A DNA stretch of 64,000 nucleotides from Fimbriimonadaceae bacterium. GTDB taxonomy: Bacteria > Armatimonadota > Fimbriimonadia > Fimbriimonadales > Fimbriimonadaceae. The stretch spans positions 1-64,000 of the forward strand of contig JAIBBE010000132.1 in NCBI GenBank assembly GCA_019694835.1, written 5' to 3'. This document shows positions 1 through 8,203 of this stretch, in pieces (the first letter of the stretch is position 1; each line of letters begins with the position of its first letter). The notes under the pieces were generated by a model, which saw only the letters and a list, made by a program, of their open reading frames with translations, was not told where the DNA came from and searched no databases. The translations under genes and the position numbers were made by a program.

Positions 1-295
1 CGCCATAGCCGCCACCGCCTCCGTATCCGCCGCCACCACCGCCGCCGCCCTCATAGCGAGGACGTGCTTCGCGGGGGCGAGCTTCGTTGACGGTCAGACG
101 TCGGCCATCGACTTCTGCGTTGTGCTTCGCATTGACAGCGTCGTCCATCTTGTCCGCATCGACATCGATGAAGCCGAAACCTCGGCCTTCGATGATGCGG
201 GCGTTGGTGCCGCCGAATTCTGCGAAGATGGCTTCGAGAGCCGACTCCGTCGTCGAATAGGGAAGGTTCCCTACATACAATGATTTGGTTGCCAT
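1..295 (-). CDS. RRM-domain RNA-binding protein (3' end cut by window edge)
   Basis: Single RNA-recognition-motif protein, predicted to bind single-stranded RNA in the cytoplasm. Seen: an RNP2-like motif LYVGNLPY at residues 6-13 and an RNP1-like motif GRGFGFIDV at 37-45. A Gly/Tyr-rich tail starts near residue 82 and is cut by the window edge, so the C-terminus is missing. The ATG at 295 is preceded by TGGAGG at normal spacing, so this is a Shine-Dalgarno gene. The short RRM plus Gly-rich tail is the layout of bacterial and cyanobacterial Rbp cold-response proteins; a role in cold response is inference only. Confidence 0.88.
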   Translation of the reverse strand, partial: MATKSLYVGNLPYSTTESALEAIFAEFGGTNARIIEGRGFGFIDVDADKMDDAVNAKHNAEVDGRRLTVNEARPREARPRYEGGGGGGGGYGGGGGYG

Positions 296-433
296 TCTGC
301 CTCCAGGCTTAGGTTTCGGGGACTTTCGTTACTCAGAGGCAGAAGCCAATCAGGAATCGGAAATCGGACACTTACCTAGCCGCACCAGATTGTACACCAA
401 GTTTTGACAGGTCCACGTGTTTTTGGGCCTGCA

Positions 434-463
434 ACAAGAAAAAGGCCGCCAGTTACGGCGGCC
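434..463 (-). terminator. Intrinsic terminator of the PEP-CTERM gene
   Basis: Read leftward: GGCCGCC, a 6-nt loop, GGCGGCC, then TTTTTCTTGTTG. The perfect 7-bp stem and U-rich tail lie 27 bp after the stop codon at 491. Confidence 0.85.
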
Positions 464-490
464 AGAGGTCCCCTCTCGGTCAGAAAGGCC

Positions 491-1171
491 TTACTTGTTC
501 CTGCGGCGTCGAATCAGAGCAAGGCCGCCCAGCGCGAGAGCCGTCATCGAAGCAGGCTCCGGAACGACCGTGTAGCGCTGGTTTCGCGCTTCGGAGTGAT
601 CGCCCCAGTTGGTGATCTGCGGATTCGGATTGCCGAGCGAGTCCACCGCACCATCACCGCTGCCGCCGCCGCTGCTGAAGGCGTCGAACTGGAACGTGTT
701 GCCGACACTCAGTCCAAGGTCGCTCAGATTCAGGCTCAGCGAGACGGAACTGCTGTCCTTCGTGATGGACATCCCAGGCGTCGAATTGTACGTCGCGCCA
801 GCCAAGAACCAGCTTGAACCGTTCCAGGCGCGATTCTCGAAGCCGTTGCCGCCGTCAACCCACGAACCGAGCCATGAATCGGCGCCGCTCGCCATGCTGA
901 TCGGTCGCACCCACCCGTTGCTGACGGTATCGCCGCCAGACACGCTGTCGATGATGACCATGTACTTGCCCCAGTCGGTCGCGACGGGGTCGCCGACGAG
1001 GTTGAACTTGAACGTGATGCTCGAAAGCGTGTTCGTGATTTCCATCGACGCGATGTCGAGGTGAGGGAACGGGGAGCCCGGAACGATGACGTCGCCCGTT
1101 GAGTCGGTGTAAACCGTAGCGTTCGCAGAAACGACGGCTGCCAGTGCAGCCAAAACGAGAATTTTCTTCAT
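491..1171 (-). CDS. PEP-CTERM sorting domain exported protein
   Basis: Exported 226-residue protein of unknown function. Seen: an N-terminal signal peptide (MKKILVLAALAAVVSANA), a Gly/Ser/Asn-rich middle, and a classic PEP-CTERM tail with VPEP, a hydrophobic helix and final RRRRNK. Such tails are substrates of exosortase, which anchors or releases proteins at the envelope; no exosortase gene is in this window. I chose the start at 1171 rather than an in-frame ATG 21 bp upstream because AGGAGAAG sits at proper spacing before it. It is a single-gene unit ending in a strong terminator. Confidence 0.88.
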   Translation of the reverse strand: MKKILVLAALAAVVSANATVYTDSTGDVIVPGSPFPHLDIASMEITNTLSSITFKFNLVGDPVATDWGKYMVIIDSVSGGDTVSNGWVRPISMASGADSWLGSWVDGGNGFENRAWNGSSWFLAGATYNSTPGMSITKDSSSVSLSLNLSDLGLSVGNTFQFDAFSSGGGSGDGAVDSLGNPNPQITNWGDHSEARNQRYTVVPEPASMTALALGGLALIRRRRNK

Positions 1172-1304
1172 TGATGCTTCTCCTAACTTCAAACAAGGAT
1201 CGTGGCTCTAAGCACGAACCTAAGAATACGTATTCACAGTATACAAGAATCCTGCCAATCTCGGTCCTCGCGAGAAAAAACCCGGTATTTTTTCAACGCT
1301 AGCT

Positions 1305-1724
1305 TCAAGCTGAGAAGGCGAGAGGGACGCTCCTTGCCACCAGGGGGACAAGTGGCAGCTCACTGATCTCGTCCCTCGTCCACCACGCGCAGAGGTCGGT
1401 TGAGCCATCTGCTTCGCTCCGCAAATTACCGCCGACACGATGGACCTCGTAAATGATCCGGAGGGCCTGAAAGAGCCGGTCGTCGTTGTCAAAATTCTCC
1501 GACTCGACTTCGACCAACCGTTTAACCGCAACGTGGATTCCCGTCTCCTCCTCCACCTCGCGGACAACGGCAGAAACCGGCGCTTCGCCAAAGTCGAGAC
1601 CGCCACCGGGCAAGGTCCATTTGCCCACATCCCCGGGAACGCGATCTGATATCCGGCACAGCAACAGGCGTTCGTCCTCAACGAGCAACCCGTATGCGCT
1701 GATTCGGACGATCTGCGGCTTCAT
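1305..1724 (-). CDS. NUDIX hydrolase
   Basis: 139-residue NUDIX-family pyrophosphohydrolase; the substrate cannot be told from sequence. Seen: a complete Nudix box (GX5EX7REVXEEXGI) in the segment GGGLDFGEA...REVEEETGI. Its start ATG overlaps the TGA stop of mutM (ATGA), so it is translationally coupled to that DNA glycosylase. The context suggests, but does not prove, a role in cleaning oxidised nucleotides (MutT-like). An in-frame upstream ATG at 1745 lies inside mutM and is less likely. Confidence 0.87.
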   Translation of the reverse strand: MKPQIVRISAYGLLVEDERLLLCRISDRVPGDVGKWTLPGGGLDFGEAPVSAVVREVEEETGIHVAVKRLVEVESENFDNDDRLFQALRIIYEVHRVGGNLRSEADGSTDLCAWWTRDEISELPLVPLVARSVPLAFSA

Positions 1725-2560
1725 TTCTGAACTTCGGGAACCCAAGCCGTCGTTCGGCCCCCGACCTGTTCGCGGACAATCTGCTTCCCCTCGATCATGT
1801 CGGTCCCCTTCTTCCCGCCCCAGCGGTGCATAAAAAGCCAGCCCGGCGGGTACTTTTCGCTGTCCGCACCGACTTCGACTGCCTTCTCCAGGACCATCTT
1901 CAGCGCCTTAAGCAGCTTCTCGACTTCCTTAGCTGACAGACTCGATGCCTCGCGCTTGGGCGAAATCTTCGCGTGGTAAAGCACTTCGTCCGCGATCCAG
2001 TTGCCGACCCCGGCAAAGAGAGCCTGGTCCAGAAGGAGAGCCTTAATCGGAGCCTTGCGCTTGCCGAGGATCGCATGGAGGTCCTTCGCTGACCATGGCG
2101 CGTCGTGGGTGTCGGGGCCGAGGTCGAGAATCCGCTGATCTTCGGCGGGATTGCCGACCCAGAGACGACCAAGTCTCCTTCCATCTGTAAAAGCAATCCG
2201 CGACCCATCTTCGGCGGTTAGGAGCATCTTGAGAAAGCGCGGCCGCCCGTCCTCGTCGTCCATCGGTGCTTGGCCGTGCTCGCGGAGCCTGATTGTCGGA
2301 GCGCCCAGTTCGCGAATCCAGCCAGCCATCCCAAGGTGCCCCATGAGCCACGGCTGACGGTCGAGTTCGATCCACCAGTACTTGCCTTTGCGCCCGATGT
2401 CAGTCACCGTCGCCCCCTTCAACACACCCGCGATGAAATCCGGCGGCAGGCCCGACAGCACAATTTCGTCGGGCGGAATTTCGGCCTCAATGATCTTCTT
2501 GCCTTGGAGCGCGCGGCGCATGGTTCGGCGCACAGTTTCGACTTCGGGAAGTTCGGGCAT
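1721..2560 (-). CDS. mutM: Fpg/Nei-family DNA glycosylase without the zinc-finger cysteines
   Basis: 279-residue bifunctional DNA glycosylase/AP lyase for oxidised bases. Seen: the catalytic N-terminus M-P-E-L-P-E-V-E-T (Pro after Met removal, Glu), the beta-hairpin lysine region GRKGKYWW, and a helix-two-turn-helix around KALLLDQ...GVGNWIADEV. The C-terminal finger lacks all four zinc cysteines but retains the GGRTT turn, as in 'zincless finger' glycosylases such as NEIL1, plant Fpg and mimivirus Nei. The start at 2560 is fixed by the invariant MPELPE. CAAAAT ends 6 nt before it and there is no SD, so it is predicted leaderless. The NUDIX gene is coupled downstream. Confidence 0.93.
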   Translation of the reverse strand: MPELPEVETVRRTMRRALQGKKIIEAEIPPDEIVLSGLPPDFIAGVLKGATVTDIGRKGKYWWIELDRQPWLMGHLGMAGWIRELGAPTIRLREHGQAPMDDEDGRPRFLKMLLTAEDGSRIAFTDGRRLGRLWVGNPAEDQRILDLGPDTHDAPWSAKDLHAILGKRKAPIKALLLDQALFAGVGNWIADEVLYHAKISPKREASSLSAKEVEKLLKALKMVLEKAVEVGADSEKYPPGWLFMHRWGGKKGTDMIEGKQIVREQVGGRTTAWVPEVQK

Positions 2561-2566
2561 GCCCCT

Positions 2567-2572
2567 ATTTTG
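2567..2572 (-). promoter_or_regulatory. Start-proximal -10 element of mutM
   Basis: CAAAAT (reading leftward), then 6 nt, then the ATG. This fits the window's recurrent leaderless promoter pattern. Confidence 0.5.
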
Positions 2573-2587
2573 GAGCGCAGTCCCCTC

Positions 2588-2675
2588 GTACCGCTGGCGT
2601 CCCGCCGGCATCCCTTCCCCGGACGCCGGCAGGTTGTCAGCGGTACGGGGGATGCCGGCGGGACGCCAGCGGTAC
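2588..2675. repeat. Family A palindromic element, inverted pair
   Basis: Two copies of CCGCTGGCGTCCCGCCGG in inverted orientation (2588-2610 and 2653-2675), separated by a short GC-rich spacer. The pair fills most of the gap between mutM and yraN. The same unit recurs near 9859, 9998, 10079, 24652, 25708, 36156, 36219 and 41121. Confidence 0.85.
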
Positions 2676-2729
2676 ATCCGAAGTCCCTTCCCTTCCCCCC
2701 GAAACGAGGGAGGGGAGTTCTTGGCGTCT

Positions 2730-3074
2730 TCAGCCCCGGAATGCGTCGATGTGGTGTCGCAGCCCGGTCGGATCGATGGCAATGATGTCGTAGCGCACGG
2801 CGCGGTCGTGTTCGCCGGTCTTGGCGAGGTACTCGTCCACCGCTTGGCTCAGATGAGACATCTTTCGTTCGTCGATCGCCGCCTCGGCGAGTCGCGTTCG
2901 CCCCCGAATCCACTTCACCTCCACGATCACGAGGGTATCGCCATCGAGGGCCACCAGGTCGATCTCACCATGTGCCGCTTTGAACCGACGAGTTACCAAG
3001 GTGTAGCCAAGCCCAAGGAGATAAGTCGCCGCCCGATCCTCTGCCTCGGCGCCTAGCTGTCGAAGATTAGGCAT
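2730..3074 (-). CDS. yraN: YraN-family (UPF0102) nuclease-fold protein
   Basis: 114-residue protein of the UPF0102/YraN family, a restriction-endonuclease-like fold of uncertain function that often lies beside rnhB. Seen: HGEIDLVALDGDTLVIVEVKW, shown here only as the pattern E-I-D-L ... V-E-V-K, the PD-(D/E)XK-like core (residues about 36-54). The start at 3074 lies 22 bp inside rnhB, so the two are translationally linked. The order gpsA-rnhB-yraN reads leftward as an operon. Confidence 0.9.
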   Translation of the reverse strand: MPNLRQLGAEAEDRAATYLLGLGYTLVTRRFKAAHGEIDLVALDGDTLVIVEVKWIRGRTRLAEAAIDERKMSHLSQAVDEYLAKTGEHDRAVRYDIIAIDPTGLRHHIDAFRG

Positions 3075-3661
3075 GGCTGAAGCAGCATCTCGCGAACCGG
3101 TGAAAATGAGCGGCGGTGGAGATCGCAGGGGCCGAGTTCGCGAATCGCGACGAGATGTTCGGGCGTCGCGTAGCCGAAATGCTTGGCAAACCCATAGCCC
3201 GGATAGGATTCGGCGTACTCAGTCATCAAGCGGTCGCGAGTGGTTTTCGCGATGATCGACGCGGCCGCGATACAGGCGACCTTGGCGTCGCCATCAACGA
3301 TAGCCTTAGCTTCCAGAGCAGGGTTTTCGATGAAGCCAGGCGGCAGGCGGTTGCCGTCGACGACAACCCGATCCGGACATTTTTCAAGGCCCGAAAGCGC
3401 AATCTCCATCGCCCGCATCGTCGCCCAGAGGATGTTCAGGCGGTCGATTTCGTCGACATCCACCACCGCAACGGACCACTGCGCTTTCTCTTGAATCCGG
3501 AGCGCTAGTTCATCGCGCTTGGAACGGGTAAGCACTTTGCTGTCGTCGATTTCGGAGGTGTCGAAGCCGCGAGGCAGGACGACGGCAGCCGCCACGACCG
3601 GCCCGGCCAGAGGCCCACGGCCCGCCTCATCGATCCCGGCGACTCCATAGAGCTTACGCAT
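3053..3661 (-). CDS. rnhB: Ribonuclease HII
   Basis: 202-residue RNase HII, which cleaves RNA in RNA-DNA hybrids and excises single ribonucleotides. Seen: the hallmark GIDEAGRGPLAGPVV with catalytic Asp-Glu near the N-terminus, DDSK, VVVDGN and the downstream AASIIAKTTRD region. I start it at 3661 (MRKLYGVAG) because an upstream in-frame ATG at 3718 lies deep in gpsA. This start overlaps the gpsA stop by 8 bp. The end overlaps yraN. Confidence 0.94.
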   Translation of the reverse strand: MRKLYGVAGIDEAGRGPLAGPVVAAAVVLPRGFDTSEIDDSKVLTRSKRDELALRIQEKAQWSVAVVDVDEIDRLNILWATMRAMEIALSGLEKCPDRVVVDGNRLPPGFIENPALEAKAIVDGDAKVACIAAASIIAKTTRDRLMTEYAESYPGYGFAKHFGYATPEHLVAIRELGPCDLHRRSFSPVREMLLQPCLIFDS

Positions 3662-4652
3662 GGCAATCCGACGCGAATGTCTCCCGTTTGGGCAGTCGTT
3701 CCATGAGACGAGACACACCGTCCAAGGGCTTCAGCCGCCCCCGGATCATTTCGTTCAAGGACTCGAAAATCGGGATCTCGACACCGTGCTTGTGGGCCAA
3801 GACTACGGCCGCCTCGCTCGTCAGAACGCCTTCCGCTACTTGGCCAAGTTCCTCCAAGATGGCCTGCAGCGGTCTGCCCTGCCCAAGCCCGAATCCGACG
3901 CGGTAGTTGCGGCTGAGCTTGCTGTTGGCGGTCGCGAAGAGATCGCCGACCCCGGCTATACCAAAGAATGTCTCGACCCGCGCTCCCATCGAGGCCCCAA
4001 GTCGGGCCATTTCGTGCAGTCCGCGAGCGAGCAGTGCACCCTTCGTATTGTCGCCAAACCCCATCCCGTCGATCGAACCCGCGCCGATGGCGAGGACGTT
4101 TTTCAAGGCACCCGCGAGTTCGACGCCGACGATGTCGGTGCCGATGTAGACCCGGTAAGTCCGATTCAAGAACGCGTCTCGCACCCGCTCGGCCGTTTGA
4201 TCGCGCTCGAATGCCACGACGGCAACAGTGGGAATCCCGCGCACGAGCTCGACCGCTAGGTTGGGGCCGCTGATCACACCGATTTCGGCGGTTGGAACCT
4301 GGTCCGCGACGACGTTCGTGAGAATCTCGCCAGAGCCGGGTTCCAGACCCTTGCTGGACATCAGCACACACGGCGATTCGCCCCGAATGCAGCCGCAGAC
4401 GGAATGAACCGCCCCCGACGGAACCGCGACCACCCAAAGGTCAACCCCGTCCATAGGCTCCGCGAGGTCTTTGATCTGAATCTCGCGTGGGATGGCAAAG
4501 CCGGGCAAATAGCGAAAGTTCTCGCGGCGAACCTGCATCGCCTCCATCTCGTCCGGATCGCGCCCGGCCAGAGTCACCTCATTCCCATTTCGGGCCAGGA
4601 GAATCGCCAGCGCCGTGCCCCAGCTTCCCGCACCGAGCACCGCAACCTTCAT
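3654..4652 (-). CDS. gpsA: Glycerol-3-phosphate dehydrogenase [NAD(P)+]
   Basis: 332-residue GpsA, which reduces dihydroxyacetone phosphate to sn-glycerol 3-phosphate for phospholipid synthesis. Seen: the Rossmann motif GAGSWGTA at residues 7-14, the ISGPNLA segment, the catalytic-Lys segment GALKNVLAIGAG, and GDLFATANSKLSRNYRVG. It is first in the leftward gpsA-rnhB-yraN cluster. TAGAAT ends 6 nt before the ATG with no SD, so it is predicted leaderless. Confidence 0.96.
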   Translation of the reverse strand: MKVAVLGAGSWGTALAILLARNGNEVTLAGRDPDEMEAMQVRRENFRYLPGFAIPREIQIKDLAEPMDGVDLWVVAVPSGAVHSVCGCIRGESPCVLMSSKGLEPGSGEILTNVVADQVPTAEIGVISGPNLAVELVRGIPTVAVVAFERDQTAERVRDAFLNRTYRVYIGTDIVGVELAGALKNVLAIGAGSIDGMGFGDNTKGALLARGLHEMARLGASMGARVETFFGIAGVGDLFATANSKLSRNYRVGFGLGQGRPLQAILEELGQVAEGVLTSEAAVVLAHKHGVEIPIFESLNEMIRGRLKPLDGVSRLMERLPKRETFASDCHA

Positions 4653-4658
4653 GCCGGG

Positions 4659-4664
4659 ATTCTA
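4659..4664 (-). promoter_or_regulatory. Start-proximal -10 element of gpsA
   Basis: TAGAAT, then CCCGGC, then the gpsA ATG, reading leftward. It is among the cleanest leaderless promoters in the window. Confidence 0.6.
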
Positions 4665-4672
4665 CTCGGCAC

Positions 4673-4726
4673 CGTGGCGCGGCCGTCCCGCCCGCGCTGG
4701 CAAGCATTCCAAATGGAACGGAAAAC
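4673..4726. repeat. Family E GC-rich element
   Basis: The segment around CGGCCGTCCCGCCCGCGC followed by CTGGCAAGCATTCCAAATGG resembles a copy at 5447-5500 (TGGCAAGCGCTTCCAAGTGA) and a truncated copy at 11588-11620. It fills the short gap between divergent gpsA and the next gene. Confidence 0.55.
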
Positions 4727-4761
4727 CTGCAACTAGATTTCGCGTACTATTGACCCAACTA

Positions 4762-5436
4762 ATGGACCAGGAAACCGACCTAACGGCCTCGTCCGAGCCA
4801 CAGCGACGAAAGCGCAGCCGATGGGTGAGTTTCGTCGGCTTCTTCCAACGGGCACTTCGTAGATCCTTTGGACTGGAACAGGTGCGTGTTCCAGGTCAGA
4901 ACCTGTCCCCACTGGCTTCCCGATACTTGGCTCATCTGAGCGCACCGCCTGACAGTCTTCGGTTCCGAATTGCCCTTGAAGAGCTACGACATGCGTACGA
5001 CCTCACCGGCGACGAAGAGCAGGCCCTCATTCCCGAAGTTCGCGATCTACGGACCCGAATCGTCGCTCTGTCATCGACCGAGGAAACCGCTTTCGAGATC
5101 TGCCAGCGAGATTACAGCCAATCGCCGATTGCCAAGCTGTTTGGTGCCATCGTCCAACTTGCATCTGAGGCGGACAGCGCAGTCGTGGTCGACTTTGCCC
5201 TATCACAAGACCATTTCTTCGTGCTCGGCCAAGAGAACGGGAAATGGAAGGAGGATATGAGGGTTCCGGCCTCGCTCGGCCCACATCTCCGTGGAGCCTG
5301 CGTAATGGCTGAACACCTTGGCTATACAACGTTCCGCGCGCTATTCGTTGTCAAGAAACCGCTTCGGGAAGACATTTCCTTCCAATGGCTCTCTCAAGAT
5401 CGGTTCCTGATCGCAGGACCAGACAGCTCGGGTTGA
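4762..5436 (+). CDS. Hypothetical protein, possible GspE/PilB N-domain-like
   Basis: 224 residues, no signal peptide and no Walker motifs. The central-to-C-terminal part (SPIAKLFGAIVQLASEADSA ... LGPHLRGACVMAEHLGY) recalls the pre-ATPase N2 domain of type II/IV pilus ATPases (pattern SPIxKLxNxIIxxAxxxxASDIH ... ISRIKIMA). The SDIH and nucleotide-binding parts are absent. This comparison is from memory and tentative. The start at 4762 was chosen because upstream codons run into a palindromic element. TACTAT lies 11 nt before the ATG. Confidence 0.55.
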   Translation: MDQETDLTASSEPQRRKRSRWVSFVGFFQRALRRSFGLEQVRVPGQNLSPLASRYLAHLSAPPDSLRFRIALEELRHAYDLTGDEEQALIPEVRDLRTRIVALSSTEETAFEICQRDYSQSPIAKLFGAIVQLASEADSAVVVDFALSQDHFFVLGQENGKWKEDMRVPASLGPHLRGACVMAEHLGYTTFRALFVVKKPLREDISFQWLSQDRFLIAGPDSSG

Positions 5437-5446
5437 CCTCCCCAGA

Positions 5447-5595
5447 TTGGCGTGGGGATCCTGCCCGCGGTGGCAAGCGCTTCCAAGTGAAACAGAAACC
5501 CCGCGCTGGCCGATCCTTGGAGTTCGACGCTTCCCCCTGCAAATTGGTCTTACGCGGGCAGGATGCCCGCGCCACTCTCCTCGCCCAGTACAATC
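5447..5595. repeat. Family E elements, direct and inverted
   Basis: GATCCTGCCCGCGGTGGCAA near the left end and GGGCAGGATGCCCGCGCC near 5555 form a degenerate inverted pair between two rightward genes. The right half abuts the purB -10 element. Confidence 0.55.
5589..5594 (+). promoter_or_regulatory. Start-proximal -10 element of purB
   Basis: TACAAT followed by 8 nt and the purB ATG; there is no SD sequence in between. Confidence 0.55.
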
Positions 5596-5602
5596 CAGGT
5601 CG

Positions 5603-6892
5603 ATGATTGAGCGATACACGACTCCCGCCATGAACGCGATTTGGTCGAGACAGGCCAAGTACGAAACCTGGAAGGCGGTCGAAATCGCGATTTGTCAGGC
5701 CCACGCGGAAGCAGGCGGGATTCCGCACGGAACCCTTGAAACCATCCGGGCCAAGGCCAGCTTTACCCTCGAACGCAGTGACGAAATCGAGCAGGAGACT
5801 CGGCACGACCTCATGGCCTTCGTCCGCAATCTGGCCGAGACGACCGGCCCGGAGGGGCGGTACATCCACTTCGGGGTCACCAGCTACGACGTCATCGATA
5901 CCGCCCTCGGCATCATGCTCCGCGACTCGTGCGATGTATTGTTGGACAGTGCGGGGCGGCTCCAAGCCGAGACGGCGAGGCTGGCCAAGGAGCACGCCAA
6001 CACGCCGATGATCGGACGAACCCATGGCATCCATGCCGAGCCAATTACCTTCGGGTTTAAGGTCGCCAACTGGCACGCCGAACTCTCGCGGAACATCGCC
6101 CGGCTGGAAGAAGTGAAGCGCGACGTGGCGGTCGGCAAGGTCAGCGGCGCGGTCGGCATCCACGCCATCACCTCGCCCGAACTGGAGAAGCGTGTCTGCG
6201 AAATCCTCGGCCTCCGACCCGACGAGGCGAGCACCCAGATCATCAACCGCGACCGCCACGCCGCCTTCCTCAACGCCCTCGCCCTCATGGGAGCCGGACT
6301 GGAGCGGATCGCGACCGAACTGCGAAACCTCCAGCGCACCGAAATCCTCGAAGTCCAAGAGGCCTTCGCGGCGGGCCAAACCGGCAGCAGCGCCATGCCC
6401 CACAAGCGAAACCCCTGGAACAGCGAAACCGTCTGCGGCCTGGCCCGCCTGCTCCGGGGAAACGCCCACGCGATGCTGGAGAGCGTCGCCACGTGGCACG
6501 AGCGCGACCTGACCAATTCCTCGCTCGAGCGCATCGTCTTCCCTGACTCCTGCCAACTCGCCGACTTCATGCTCAACCGCCTGACTTCCATCCTCAGGGG
6601 CCTGCAGGTGTTTCCCGAGACGATGCTGGCGAACATGCGAAAGATGGGCGACCTTGTGTTCAGCGAGCATGTGATGATCGCCCTGATTGGCAAGGGCATG
6701 GCCCGCGAGGACGCCTACAAAGTCGCCCAGCGCAATGCGGCAAAGGCGTGGGAGGGGCACGACTTCAGGTTGTCCATCGAGTCCGACCCGGACGTCGCAG
6801 AGCGCCTGTCGGCGGACGAGGTTTCGGAGATTTTCAGCCTGGAACACCACCTGCGACACGCTGAGCATACGGCTTCGGCGGTTGGCTTATGA
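5603..6892 (+). CDS. purB: Adenylosuccinate lyase
   Basis: 429-residue PurB of the fumarase/aspartase superfamily. It acts twice in purine synthesis, on SAICAR and on adenylosuccinate, releasing fumarate. Seen: the family signature GSSAMPHKRNP near residue 263, the N-terminal substrate segment MIERYTTPAMNAIWS, and GRTHGIHAEPITFG. The start at 5603 matches the conserved N-terminus; the longer reading frame upstream is repeat DNA. Its stop overlaps the ATG of the GH5 gene by 4 bp. Confidence 0.96.
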   Translation: MIERYTTPAMNAIWSRQAKYETWKAVEIAICQAHAEAGGIPHGTLETIRAKASFTLERSDEIEQETRHDLMAFVRNLAETTGPEGRYIHFGVTSYDVIDTALGIMLRDSCDVLLDSAGRLQAETARLAKEHANTPMIGRTHGIHAEPITFGFKVANWHAELSRNIARLEEVKRDVAVGKVSGAVGIHAITSPELEKRVCEILGLRPDEASTQIINRDRHAAFLNALALMGAGLERIATELRNLQRTEILEVQEAFAAGQTGSSAMPHKRNPWNSETVCGLARLLRGNAHAMLESVATWHERDLTNSSLERIVFPDSCQLADFMLNRLTSILRGLQVFPETMLANMRKMGDLVFSEHVMIALIGKGMAREDAYKVAQRNAAKAWEGHDFRLSIESDPDVAERLSADEVSEIFSLEHHLRHAEHTASAVGL

Positions 6893-7872
6893 CGCCCTGG
6901 ATCGGCTTCAACTTCCAATGGCTCACCTCGTGGACCCCAGACGCCGAACCTGGCAACGTCGATGAAAAGGCGCTGGACTTCCTGGTCAAGCACGGCTTCA
7001 ACTTCGCCCGACTCGCCTGTGACTACCGCTTCTGGACCATCGATGCGGACTACTTCAAGCTCCGGGAAACGACCTTCGAGAAGATAGACGGCTACTTGGA
7101 GGCCTGCCGGTCCCGGGGGCATCACTTCAGTCTGAACATGCACCGTGTGCCGGGATACTGCATCAACCGGCCTGACATCGAGCGGCACAATCTGTGGGAG
7201 GACAAGGAAGCCCAGGACGGTCTCGTGTTCCAGTGGGAGTCCTTCGCGCAGCGCTACAGGGGCATTCCGGGCGAGGTGCTGAGCTTCGATCTCATCAACG
7301 AGCCTCCCGATATCGGCCAATTCGGCATGACCCGAGACGTGCACGAGAAGCTCATCCGTCGCATCGTCGCCGCGATCCGGGCCATCGACCCCAAGCGAAC
7401 GATCGTCATCGACGGTCTTGAAGGCGGGCATATCGCCATGCCCGAACTCGCCGACCTCGACCTCATCCACTCCGGACGCGGCTACCAGCCGATGCCCGTC
7501 AGCCACCACGGCGCGAACTGGTGGGACGGCTGGAAAGGATACGAACCGGTTTATCCGGGTGGCAACTGGTGGGGCCATGCCTGGGATCGGGATGCTCTGC
7601 ACGAATTCTATGCGCCATGGCGCGAGGTCGCGTCAAAGGGCCGGCAGGTTCACATCGGCGAGTTCGGGTGTTACAACCAAACCCAGAACGACGTGGCCCT
7701 ACGCTGGTTTCGCGACTTGGTCTCGCTGTTCCGGGAATATGGGTGGGGATGGTCGCTCTGGGAGTTCAAGGGCGCATTCGGGATAGTCGAACACGGGCGC
7801 CCGGGAGCGAAGTACGAGATGATCGATGGGTACAACGTGGACCGGGAGCTGCTTGAGATCCTGAGGCCATGA
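6889..7872 (+). CDS. Glycoside hydrolase family 5-like (cellulase-fold) enzyme
   Basis: 327-residue (beta/alpha)8 glycosidase, probably cytoplasmic because no signal peptide is seen. Seen: the acid/base motif INEP with Glu138 and the nucleophile motif IGEFG with Glu258, the GH5/clan-A retaining pair, plus many Trp residues (GNWWGH, WWDGW) expected for sugar binding. The substrate is unknown. It is coupled to purB by an ATGA overlap, an odd pairing that probably reflects co-transcription rather than shared function. Confidence 0.85.
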   Translation: MTPWIGFNFQWLTSWTPDAEPGNVDEKALDFLVKHGFNFARLACDYRFWTIDADYFKLRETTFEKIDGYLEACRSRGHHFSLNMHRVPGYCINRPDIERHNLWEDKEAQDGLVFQWESFAQRYRGIPGEVLSFDLINEPPDIGQFGMTRDVHEKLIRRIVAAIRAIDPKRTIVIDGLEGGHIAMPELADLDLIHSGRGYQPMPVSHHGANWWDGWKGYEPVYPGGNWWGHAWDRDALHEFYAPWREVASKGRQVHIGEFGCYNQTQNDVALRWFRDLVSLFREYGWGWSLWEFKGAFGIVEHGRPGAKYEMIDGYNVDRELLEILRP

Positions 7873-7876
7873 GGAT

Positions 7877-8203
7877 TCATGGCAGTTCGAGAAGGGCGTC
7901 GCTCGACGAGGCGAACTCAACAATCCGATGCAAGCTGTTCCGCAAAACCAGGTGAACTGCTTCTGTTGAGCAATTCCCTAGTCGAATCCAAATCACTTGA
8001 GCAGACGGCGCGGCAAAGGCACGCTCAGCAAAGTCCAAGTCTTTGCTCACCACGATCATCTTCTGATCGATCGCGTATCTCCAGAGAACCTCGTCCGACG
8101 CGCCTCCTAGTCCAATGGTCAGCACGCTCTCTGAACTGGGAAACAGGTCGTCGAGAAGGGGCACGAGTCGAGATGACAGGTTCTCATCAAAGAGAAGCTT
8201 CAT
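7877..8203 (-). CDS. DUF5615 PIN-like toxin
   Basis: 108-residue PIN-like protein. Seen: MKLLFDENLS at the N-terminus (the conserved Asp of PIN folds), DEVLWRYAIDQKMIVVSKDLDF with further acidic residues, and IWIRLGN. This matches the DUF5615 toxin partner of DUF433 antitoxins (RNase-type toxin by family). Its start overlaps the DUF433 stop by 4 bp, the normal arrangement. It converges on the GH5 gene with only a few bases between stops. Confidence 0.85.
   Translation of the reverse strand: MKLLFDENLSSRLVPLLDDLFPSSESVLTIGLGGASDEVLWRYAIDQKMIVVSKDLDFAERAFAAPSAQVIWIRLGNCSTEAVHLVLRNSLHRIVEFASSSDALLELP

Noticed and set aside
2561..2782. N-terminal 74-residue extension of mutM
   Set aside because: It is made of family A repeat sequence and removes the obligate N-terminal Pro of the enzyme.
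5351..6868. Leftward 505-codon frame
   Set aside because: Antisense of purB, whose signature motifs are unambiguous.
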